In this document: one piece after another, positions 26,295 through 33,322 of the stretch | Position numbering within the stretch: the stretch's first letter is position 1 | How the letters are laid out: every line of letters begins with the position of its first letter | Source of the DNA: Mycobacterium kyogaense | GTDB taxonomy: Bacteria; Actinomycetota; Actinomycetes; Mycobacteriales; Mycobacteriaceae | Reading direction: 5' to 3' | Length of the DNA: 64,000 nt | Assembly (NCBI RefSeq): GCF_003254575.1 | Contig: NZ_QJUA01000001.1 | Span: 1-64,000 of the forward strand | Position numbers and translations under genes: made by a program | The notes under the pieces: generated by a model | Database searches by the model: none | What the model was told of the DNA's origin: nothing | What the model saw: only the letters and a program-made list of their open reading frames with translations

Positions 26295-27389
26295 ATGACC
26301 GCTGCCGCCATCCTGATCGCCGTCTTCGACCCCGTCCTGCGCGGGCTGGTGGATCGGGTGGTCGCCGCCGCCGGGGTGCACGCGGTGCGCAGTGCCGACC
26401 CCTCGGACCGGCGCGTGTGGGCGGGCGCTGCAGCGGTCCTGCTCGATGCCGCGGCGGCCCGCTCGTGCGCACAACGCGGCATGACCCGACGCGCCGGGGT
26501 GGTCCTGATCAGCGGTGCTGCTCCCGATGGCGCGCACTGGGAAGCCGCCGTCGCGGTGGGGGCGCACCACGTCCTGACGCTGCCCGCCCAAGAGGCCGAC
26601 CTGATGGCGGTGCTGACCGAGGCTGCCGACGAGGCGCGCGCCGGGGGACCCCGCGGCGCGGTGGTGGCGGTGATGTCGGGCAGAGGCGGGGGCGGCGCAT
26701 CCGTGTTCTCGGTGGCCTTGGCCCGGGCCGCGAACGAGGCACTGCTCGTCGACGTGGACCCATGGGGTGGCGGTCTCGACCTCGTGCTCGGCAGCGAAAC
26801 CGAGTCCGGTGTGCGGTGGCCGGATCTGACCCTGGCCGGCGGGCGGCTCGCCTATCCGGCCCTTCGGGCCGCGCTGCCGCGGGTCCAGCACGTCGCTCTC
26901 CTCGCGGGCAGCCGCGTGCTCGCGGGTGAACGCGCTGCCGGGGAGATCGATCCGCAGGCTCTGAGCGCTGTGATCGATGCCGGCGCCCGGGCGGCGGTGA
27001 CGGTGGTGTCCGATGTCGCTCGCCGCCCCAGCGCGGCCACGGAGACAGCCTTGGCTGCAGCGGATCTGGTGGTTTTGGTCACACCCGCCGACGTGCGATC
27101 CTGCGCCGCCGCGACGGCGACGGCCCAGTGGGTGCTGGCCTGCAACCAGAACACCGGCCTGCTCGTGCGCGGGCCTTCCCCGGGCGGATTGAGGCCCATC
27201 GATGTGGCGCGCATCGTCGGCCTGCCCATTCTGGCGACGATGCGTCCCCAGCCGGGCCTGGATCAGAACCTGGAACGGGGCGGGGTGCGTCTTCGGGGAA
27301 ACTCCCCGCTGGCGAGTGCGGCCCGGTCGGTGCTGGCCGTCCTGGAGACGAAGCCGCATCTCGAATCGCCGGGTGAGGTCGCCGCGTGA
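26295..27389 (+). CDS. ssd: Septum-site-determining/CpaE-like protein Ssd (Rv3660c type)
   Basis: The 364-residue MinD/CpaE-superfamily protein heads the Tad-like operon. An N-terminal receiver-like half precedes the ATPase-like half (VVAVMSGRGGGGASVFSVALARAANEALLVDVDPWGGGLDLVLG). The deviant Walker A normally reads KGGxGKS/T; here SGRGGGGAS lacks both lysines, so nucleotide hydrolysis is doubtful. M. tuberculosis Ssd affects septation. ATG 26295 is chosen over a longer frame that starts within the regulatory region. Its stop overlaps tadA as GTGA. Confidence 0.88.
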   Translation: MTAAAILIAVFDPVLRGLVDRVVAAAGVHAVRSADPSDRRVWAGAAAVLLDAAAARSCAQRGMTRRAGVVLISGAAPDGAHWEAAVAVGAHHVLTLPAQEADLMAVLTEAADEARAGGPRGAVVAVMSGRGGGGASVFSVALARAANEALLVDVDPWGGGLDLVLGSETESGVRWPDLTLAGGRLAYPALRAALPRVQHVALLAGSRVLAGERAAGEIDPQALSAVIDAGARAAVTVVSDVARRPSAATETALAAADLVVLVTPADVRSCAAATATAQWVLACNQNTGLLVRGPSPGGLRPIDVARIVGLPILATMRPQPGLDQNLERGGVRLRGNSPLASAARSVLAVLETKPHLESPGEVAA

Positions 27390-28561
27390 ACGCGCCTCTG
27401 CTGGACCGGGTCCGTGAACGACTCGCGGCGGACGGTGTGCCGTTGAGGCCCAGCGTCGTGGCCGCCGCGATCCGCGCCGAGTCCGGCGGCGTGCTCGGCG
27501 ACACCGAGGTGCTGACGAATCTGCGCGAACTGCAGACCGAGCTCGTCGGGGCGGGCGTCCTCGAACCGCTGCTGACGGCGCCCGGCACCACCGATGTGCT
27601 CGTCACCGCGCCTGACGCTGTGTGGGTCGACGACGGAACTGGTTTGCGACGCACCGGCGTGCGATTCGCTGACGAGGCCGCGGTCCGGCGCCTCGCTCAG
27701 CGGCTCGCGCTGACTGCCGGCCGCCGCCTCGACGATGCCCAACCGTGGGTCGACGGGCATCTCGCCGATCTGGGGAGTGCAGTCGGGAAAACGCTGAACG
27801 TACGGCTTCACGCGATGCTGCCGCCGATCGCCGCGGGCGGCACCTGTCTGTCACTTCGTGTGCTTCGCCCTGCCAGCCAGGATCTCGACGCGCTGGCGGC
27901 CACCGGCACCATCCCGGCCGAGGCGGCAACACTGCTGCACGGCATCATCGCCGCCCGGCTCGCGTTCGTGGTCAGCGGCGGTACCGGCAGTGGCAAGACG
28001 ACCCTGCTGGCTGCGCTGCTCGGTGCGATACCCGCCCAGGAGCGCATCCTCTGCGTCGAGGACGCCGCAGAGCTGGCACCTCGCCATCCGCACCTGGTCT
28101 CGCTGGTGGCGCGAGCGGCCAACGTGGAAGGGGTCGGTGAGGTCACCGTTCGCGACCTGGTCCGGCAGGCCCTGCGGATGAGACCTGACCGCATCGTCGT
28201 CGGCGAGGTGCGCGGCGCCGAGGTGGTCGACCTGCTCACGGCTCTGAACACCGGTCACGACGGCGGCGCGGGAACCGTCCACGCCAACAGCCCCGGGGAG
28301 ATCCCCGCCCGGTTCGAGGCGCTCGCCGCACTTGGCGGACTCGACCGGGCGGCCCTGCACAGCCAGCTCGGCGCGGCGATCCACGTCGTGCTGCACATGT
28401 CGCGAACACGGTCGGGTGGTCGCCGGCTCGCCGAGATCGGTGTACTGCATCGCGACAGGGACGGTCGGGTGTCCGTGCTGCCGAGCTGGAACGCCGACAC
28501 GGGTCCGGGGGAGGGCGCCGACGCGCTCCGACAGCTCATCGACCGCAGGAGCCGGACATGA
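27386..28561 (+). CDS. tadA: TadA/CpaF-family secretion ATPase (Rv3659c type)
   Basis: The 391-residue type II/IV secretion ATPase has Walker A SGGTGSGKTT near 193-202, the Asp box ILCVEDAAEL, Walker B RPDRIVVGEVRGAE, and the His box NTGHDGGAGTVHAN. It should power assembly of the Flp-like pseudopilus at the inner membrane face. GTG 27386 overlaps the ssd stop, and its own stop overlaps tadB as ATGA. Confidence 0.92.
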   Translation: MNAPLLDRVRERLAADGVPLRPSVVAAAIRAESGGVLGDTEVLTNLRELQTELVGAGVLEPLLTAPGTTDVLVTAPDAVWVDDGTGLRRTGVRFADEAAVRRLAQRLALTAGRRLDDAQPWVDGHLADLGSAVGKTLNVRLHAMLPPIAAGGTCLSLRVLRPASQDLDALAATGTIPAEAATLLHGIIAARLAFVVSGGTGSGKTTLLAALLGAIPAQERILCVEDAAELAPRHPHLVSLVARAANVEGVGEVTVRDLVRQALRMRPDRIVVGEVRGAEVVDLLTALNTGHDGGAGTVHANSPGEIPARFEALAALGGLDRAALHSQLGAAIHVVLHMSRTRSGGRRLAEIGVLHRDRDGRVSVLPSWNADTGPGEGADALRQLIDRRSRT

Positions 28562-29337
28562 CCGTGGCCGCGGTGGCGTTGGCGCTGGCCCTGCTGGTGC
28601 TGCCACCCGCGACGCGGGCGCCGATGCGACGCGTGGCGGCGCGGCCGCGTCGGCGACCGCCGGTGATGTTGGTGGCGCTGCTCGCCTGCGCCGCGCTGAG
28701 TGCTGTGGTCCCGATGACAGCGGTGCTGGCAGCCGCGACGATGCTGGCCGTGCTGCTGCTGCGCCGACGGTGGCGCACCAGGCGGCGGGCCAGCGCACGC
28801 GAGGCGACTGCACTGCACGGTGCTCTCGAGGTCCTGGTGTCCGAACTGCGTGTCGGGGCCCATCCCGTGGCTGCGATCGACACGGCGTCTTGCGAAATCG
28901 AGGGGCGCGTCGGGGAGTCGTTCGGCGCGGTCGCGGCCCGCGCGCACCTCGGAGCCGACGTGGTGTCGGGGCTGCGGGCGGAGTCACGACGCTCGCTGGT
29001 GCCGGGCCACTGGGACCGGCTGGCGGTGTGCTGGCAGCTCGCGCAGCGGCACGGGCTGGCCATCGCGTCTCTCATGCAAGCCGCCCAACGCGACCTCGCC
29101 GAACGCGAACGGTTCCGGTCCCGGGTGGATGCCGGGATGGCGGGCGCACGCACCACGGGCACGGTGCTCGCCGGGCTGCCGGTCCTGGGCGTGCTGATGG
29201 GCTGTGCGATCGGTGCCGACCCCCTCGGCTTCCTGCTCTCCGACGGCGCCGGTGGATGGCTGTTGTGGATCGGCACCGCGCTCGTCGGAGCCGGTCTGCT
29301 GTGGTCGGACCGCATCACGGCGTCGGTGCTGGGATGA
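28558..29337 (+). CDS. tadB: TadB-like type II secretion F-domain membrane protein (Rv3658c type)
   Basis: The 259-residue inner-membrane protein has two N-terminal hydrophobic segments (TVAAVALALALLVLP and LVALLACAALSAVVP...LAAATMLAVLLL), the cytoplasmic T2SSF domain (LEVLVSELRVGAHPVAAIDTAS, GHWDRLAVCWQLAQRHGLAIASLM), and C-terminal TM helices (LAGLPVLGVLMGCAIG, GWLLWIGTALVGAGLLW). It forms the platform for the TadA ATPase. It overlaps both neighbours by 4 bp. Confidence 0.88.
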   Translation: MTVAAVALALALLVLPPATRAPMRRVAARPRRRPPVMLVALLACAALSAVVPMTAVLAAATMLAVLLLRRRWRTRRRASAREATALHGALEVLVSELRVGAHPVAAIDTASCEIEGRVGESFGAVAARAHLGADVVSGLRAESRRSLVPGHWDRLAVCWQLAQRHGLAIASLMQAAQRDLAERERFRSRVDAGMAGARTTGTVLAGLPVLGVLMGCAIGADPLGFLLSDGAGGWLLWIGTALVGAGLLWSDRITASVLG

Positions 29338-29924
29338 CCTGGGCCGCAGTGTCCCTGGCGCTGGCCGTTCTGGTGCTCCCGCAGCCGTCCGCCGCGCGCA
29401 GGCTCGGAGTGCGGCGGGTGCAGGCGCCGGGGCGAGGGGCGCCCCCGTCCGACGGACCGCTGGCGGTGGCGGCGGCGCTCGACGCGTTCGCGGCGTGCCT
29501 GCGCGCGGGCATGGCGGTGTCGACCGCTGCCGCAGCGGTCGCCGACGCGGCGCCGTACGCGCTGGCACACGTTCTGCGCCGCGGCGCGGACCTGCTGGCC
29601 CTGGGTGCGGACGCCGGCCGGGCCTGGGCAGACCCCGCCGACGACGGCGATGCCGGCGACGTCGGAAAGGCCCACGTGCGCGCCTATCTGCGCATGGCCC
29701 GCCGGTCGGCGGCCTCCGGGGCCGCGCTGGCGCAGGGTGTCGAAGATCTGGCCGCCACGCTGCGCGCCGAGGCGTCGGACGCTGCCGGCGCGAGGGCCGA
29801 GCGGGCAGCCGTGCTGATCGCCGGCCCGCTGGGGCTGTGCTACCTGCCGGCGTTCATCTGCCTGGGCATCGTGCCGGTCATCGCGGGGCTGGCCGGAGAC
29901 GTCCTGCGATCAGGAATGTTGTGA
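29334..29924 (+). CDS. tadC: TadC-like membrane protein (Rv3657c type)
   Basis: The 196-residue protein has an N-terminal hydrophobic stretch (AAVSLALAVLVLP), the T2SSF-type helices (AALDAFAACLRAGMAVSTAAAAVADAAP, AYLRMARRSAASGAALAQGVEDLAATLRAEASDAA), and a C-terminal hydrophobic pair (VLIAGPLGLCYLPAFICLGIVPVIAGLAGDVL). It pairs with TadB as the pilus platform. ATG 29334 overlaps the tadB stop. It is shorter than proteobacterial TadC, as usual in actinobacteria. Confidence 0.85.
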   Translation: MTWAAVSLALAVLVLPQPSAARRLGVRRVQAPGRGAPPSDGPLAVAAALDAFAACLRAGMAVSTAAAAVADAAPYALAHVLRRGADLLALGADAGRAWADPADDGDAGDVGKAHVRAYLRMARRSAASGAALAQGVEDLAATLRAEASDAAGARAERAAVLIAGPLGLCYLPAFICLGIVPVIAGLAGDVLRSGML

Positions 29925-29945
29925 CAACCAACCAGGAGGACCTGC

Positions 29946-30149
29946 ATGTTCACTCAACGACTCGCCGATCTGCGCGCGCGGCTACTCGTGCTCGCGGTTG
30001 CCGACGACGGAATGTCGACCGTCGAATACGCGATCGGGACCATTGCCGCCGCGGCGTTCGGGGCGATCCTGTACACCGTCGTGACGGGCGACTCGATCGT
30101 CAGCGCACTGACGAACATCATCACCCGCGCGCTGAACACGAACACCTAG
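29946..30149 (+). CDS. Flp-type pilin, DUF4244 (Rv3656c type)
   Basis: The 67-residue pilin has a basic leader ending DDG, then MSTVEYAIGTIAAAAFGAILYTVV. The G22/M23-S-T-V-E27-Y28 pattern fits the prepilin peptidase site G/xxxxEY of Flp pilins. The mature protein is one hydrophobic helix plus a short tail. A strong ribosome-binding site (aggagga, 29935-29941) precedes ATG 29946. No prepilin peptidase gene is present in this window. Confidence 0.9.
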   Translation: MFTQRLADLRARLLVLAVADDGMSTVEYAIGTIAAAAFGAILYTVVTGDSIVSALTNIITRALNTNT

Positions 30150-30469
30150 ATGCCGGTTTCGCGACCGTCGAGGCGGCATTCGCCATCCTCGCGCTCGTCG
30201 CGGTGGTGGCGGTCTGCCTGGCCGGGCTCACCGCGCTCACGATGCAGGTGCGTTGTGTCGACGCCGCCAGGGAAGCCGCCCGGTTGGCCGCGCGCGGCGA
30301 CGAGGGCGTGGCTCTGGCGACCGCCCGCCAGATCGCGCCGCCGCATGCGGCGATCGAGCTCCGGCGCGACGGCGGATTCGTGGTCGCGACGGTCACGTCG
30401 CGCGCGGCACTCCTGCCGGGCATCGCGATCAACGCCCGGGCCGTCTCGGCACTGGAGCCGGGTGCATGA
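30149..30469 (+). CDS. TadE-like pseudopilin (Rv3655c type) without a normal start codon
   Basis: The frame from 30149 to the stop at 30467-30469 encodes DAGFATVEAAFAILALVAVVAVCLAG..., the TadE pattern G/FATVE followed by a long hydrophobic helix, then MQVRCVDAAREAARLAARGD and a beta-rich tail. It begins exactly at the flp stop. No ATG, GTG or TTG exists in frame before the conserved helix; the first standard start is GTG 30203, which would delete the TadE motif. Either a rare start is used, an upstream frame is re-phased, or the sequence carries a small error. Confidence 0.6.
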   Translation, partial: DAGFATVEAAFAILALVAVVAVCLAGLTALTMQVRCVDAAREAARLAARGDEGVALATARQIAPPHAAIELRRDGGFVVATVTSRAALLPGIAINARAVSALEPGA

Positions 30470-30827
30470 CGACACCGGCGCAGCGAGCGTGCTGGCGGCG
30501 TTCCTGATCGCGGCAGTGGCCGCTGTCATGGCCGGCGGCGCCCTGCTCGGTTCGGCCGTGGTGGCCCGGCACCGGGCGGCCGCGGCGGCGGACCTCGCGG
30601 CGCTCGGTGCGGCGGCAGCGCTGCCGAGCGGTCGTGAGGCGGCCTGTGCGACGGCGGTTTCCGTCGCGCGGTCGATGGCCTCTACGGTGATCGGGTGCGA
30701 CGTCGACGGGCTGGACGTGCTGGTGACCGCCGAGACGGCACCGGGTTTCGGCGCTGCGCTGGTCGGCCCGGCGACAGCCGCCGCCCGCGCGGGACCGCTC
30801 GGCGAGCCGGGGTTTACGTCGCTGTAA
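30462..30827 (+). CDS. TadG/TadE-like secreted helical protein (Rv3654c type)
   Basis: The 121-residue protein starts VHDDTGAASVLAAFLIAAVAAVMAGGALLGSAVVARHRAAAAADLAALGAAAAL: a short polar start, one TM helix, then an Ala-rich amphipathic helix and a GCDVDGLDV strand region. This is the family called TadE-like protein in the secretion/helicase neighbourhood. GTG 30462 overlaps the tadE stop region. It is the last gene of the locus and ends 19 bases before the kinase gene. Confidence 0.82.
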   Translation: MHDDTGAASVLAAFLIAAVAAVMAGGALLGSAVVARHRAAAAADLAALGAAAALPSGREAACATAVSVARSMASTVIGCDVDGLDVLVTAETAPGFGAALVGPATAAARAGPLGEPGFTSL

Positions 30828-30846
30828 GGCGGGATACGCACCCCTC

Positions 30847-32076
30847 ATGACCGGCCGCGAACTGCTCGCCGGCCGCTACGAGGTGCGCGGCCTGCTCGGT
30901 CGCGGCGGCATGGCCGAGGTCCGCGACGGCTGGGACACCCGCCTGTGCCGACCGGTCGCCGTCAAAGTGCTGCATCCTCAGATGGCCGACGATCCGGACC
31001 TGCGCCGCCGATTCGAGGTCGAGGCCAAAGCGGCGGCAGCGCTGGAGCATCCCAACGTCGTCGCCGTGCACGATTTCGGTGATCACGACGGGGCGCCGTT
31101 CATCGTGATGGAACGGCTGCCGGGCCGCACGCTGCACGACATCATGGGCGCAGGTCCCATGGCGCCGAACCACGTCCGTGCGCTCCTCGACGATGTGCTC
31201 GCGGGCTTGGGCGCCGCGCACGCGGCCGGCGTGCTGCACCGCGACATCAAGCCGGGCAATGTCCTGCTCTCCTCGGCCGGCGATCGGATGAAGGTCGCCG
31301 ACTTTGGCATCGCCAAGACCGGTGGAAGTGCCGAGACCAAAACCGGCCAGATCATCGGGACCATGTGCTACATGAGCCCCGAACGGGTCACCGGGGCGCC
31401 GGCGTCGGTCGCCGATGACCTCTATGCCGTCGCGGTGATCGGCTACGAGGCGCTGATCGGGCATCGCGCGTTTCCCCACGACAATCCCGTGGCGTTGGCC
31501 CGCGCCATCGTCGACACCCAGCCGCCTCCGCTGAGCGATGTACGCCCCGACGTCGATCCCGTGCTGGCCGCGGTGATCACCCGCGGAATGGCGCGCGACC
31601 CGGCGCATCGGTTCGCGAGCGCCGACCACATGCGAGCGGCACTGGCCGGTGATCCCGCCGCGCTGGCGCCGCCACGGCCCGTTGCCCCCGCGCCCCGACC
31701 GGCCACCCGGGTCATGGCCGCGCCTCTGCCGCCGACGGCCGGATACCCGCCTCCCGCCCCGGTACGTGCGCGACCGGGGCGCCGGAACCCGCGCCGTTAC
31801 GTGCTCGCCGGGGCCGCCATCGTCGCGGCGTTCGTCGTCTCGGCGTTGGCTCTGGCGCTCGATCCCTTCGGCTCATCACCCTCGCCGGCGTCGGTCAGCA
31901 CGAGCACCAGCGTGACACCACCGCCGACGACGCCGAGCAGCGTGACTCCGGTGACATCGGCACCCGCGCCGGTCGTGGCGCCCCCGCCGCCACCCGCCGA
32001 GCCGCCTCGAGGGGGTCCGGGACCCGGCCGCGGGCACGGCAACGGCAACGGCAACGGCAAGAAAGACAAGCCCTAG
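30847..32076 (+). CDS. Transmembrane Ser/Thr protein kinase without sensor domain
   Basis: The 409-residue Hanks-type kinase has the Gly loop LLGRGGMAEV at 16-25, VAVKVL lysine, HRDIKPGNVLL catalytic loop, ADFGIAKT magnesium loop and MSPERVTG (Ser in place of the usual Ala in APE). A Pro-rich linker leads to one TM helix (YVLAGAAIVAAFVVSALALAL). The outer tail is only about 65 residues of Ser/Thr/Pro, Gly and a GNGNGNGKK end, with no PASTA or lipoprotein sensor. It stands where M. tuberculosis has PE/PPE genes. Confidence 0.92.
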   Translation: MTGRELLAGRYEVRGLLGRGGMAEVRDGWDTRLCRPVAVKVLHPQMADDPDLRRRFEVEAKAAAALEHPNVVAVHDFGDHDGAPFIVMERLPGRTLHDIMGAGPMAPNHVRALLDDVLAGLGAAHAAGVLHRDIKPGNVLLSSAGDRMKVADFGIAKTGGSAETKTGQIIGTMCYMSPERVTGAPASVADDLYAVAVIGYEALIGHRAFPHDNPVALARAIVDTQPPPLSDVRPDVDPVLAAVITRGMARDPAHRFASADHMRAALAGDPAALAPPRPVAPAPRPATRVMAAPLPPTAGYPPPAPVRARPGRRNPRRYVLAGAAIVAAFVVSALALALDPFGSSPSPASVSTSTSVTPPPTTPSSVTPVTSAPAPVVAPPPPPAEPPRGGPGPGRGHGNGNGNGKKDKP

Positions 32077-32104
32077 CGGGCTCGAGACACCAAGCCCGGC
32101 GGGT

Positions 32105-33139
32105 TCAGCGCTCTTCCAGTCGGGCGTCGGACAACTCGTCGTCGGTCGGAAGACGCAACTCGGCAAGACCCCCGATGACCCCGTCGTGCAGTTCAATGCG
32201 ATGCACCGTCACGTGCACCGGCGTCCATCCGCCGTCGCGGGCGATCACCCGCAGCACGCCCGACACCGAACCCGCGTCGAAACCCTTGGCCATCTCCGCG
32301 ACCGCGGGGCGATCGTGCGGATGGATCGCTTGGTCGCTGGACATTCCTGCGCGCCAGTCGAAGAAGGGCGCGGGATCGTCGAGCCATTTGACGAGCATCC
32401 AGTGCGCGGGGTCGACCAGCGCGCGGTGGATGCCCGGCCGGGCCAAGCCGGCCAGGATGCGCTCGGCCAGCGAGGCTTCGCTGTTGTCCTTGCCCTCGTG
32501 CACGCTGCGCCAGTTCATCGCCCGGCACACCAGCCGCGGCGCCCCGTCCTCGTCGCCGTCGTCGTCGATCTCCTCGAGTGAGCGCGCCACGAAGCCGACG
32601 GTGATCTGCTCCCCGCGGTAATCGGCGACGTCCCACGTCGTGCAGATCGTCACGCCTGGCCGCGGCTTGATCAGCATGCTGATCACCTCTGCCTCGTGCG
32701 GATTGAGATCCCGGCGTGGCAGATCGTCGGCGAACGCGCGACCCTGCGTCGGCTGAGTCGCCGGATCCCAGCCGCCGATCTTCAGCGACTCGACCGTGTC
32801 CGTGGCGGCGCCGTTGGTGAGATCCCACAGCATCGACCCCACCTCGGGGCGAGGCGGCGGGTCTTCGTCGGCGGCGCCGATCCACATCTGCACCCCGTGG
32901 ATGCGACCGTCGGACATCGCGACCACCTCGGTGCGGATCACGCAGTCGTTCTTCGGCGTGATGCTGCTCAGCCCGCTGCCACCGCGCACGGTTTCGCTGA
33001 TCGCGGTTTGAATTGCCATCAGGTGGGGGTTGCGTCGGAGCAGAGACGAGATCGGGATCAGATTCTTGGTGTGGGCCCCCTGAGCGACCACGGTCGGTTC
33101 GCTCCCCAGCGTCTCCACGAGCATCCAGTCGTGGCTCAT
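32105..33139 (-). CDS. Multi-sensor-domain protein (Rv3651 type, DUF5593/DUF5628)
   Basis: The 344-residue soluble protein starts MSHDWMLVETLGSEPTVVAQG and contains a GAF-like middle (SMLWDLTNGAATDTVESLKIGGWD), a long central sheet region (PGVTICTTWDVADYRGEQITVGFVARSL) and a PAS-like C-terminus (LVDPAHWMLVKWLDDPAPFFDWRAGMSSDQAIHPHDRPAV). It matches M. tuberculosis Rv3651 in length and position; that protein was described as a triple sensor-domain protein. The ligand is unknown. It converges on the kinase gene with a 28-base gap. Confidence 0.85.
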   Translation of the reverse strand: MSHDWMLVETLGSEPTVVAQGAHTKNLIPISSLLRRNPHLMAIQTAISETVRGGSGLSSITPKNDCVIRTEVVAMSDGRIHGVQMWIGAADEDPPPRPEVGSMLWDLTNGAATDTVESLKIGGWDPATQPTQGRAFADDLPRRDLNPHEAEVISMLIKPRPGVTICTTWDVADYRGEQITVGFVARSLEEIDDDGDEDGAPRLVCRAMNWRSVHEGKDNSEASLAERILAGLARPGIHRALVDPAHWMLVKWLDDPAPFFDWRAGMSSDQAIHPHDRPAVAEMAKGFDAGSVSGVLRVIARDGGWTPVHVTVHRIELHDGVIGGLAELRLPTDDELSDARLEER

Positions 33140-33322
33140 GAGGTGATCCTACCGAGCCACCGGCTGCGGGATCCGCATCAAAAAGCCGCTTCGGTATGTC
33201 GATATGGCCCGTGACGAGCACTTTCGGGTTGCCTCGGTGCACCTCGAACGGTAGGTTCCGAAGAGTCGAGGCGGGTACGGATTCCGTCGGCGGATCCGCG
33301 GCGATCGTCGAGGGGTCGGTCG

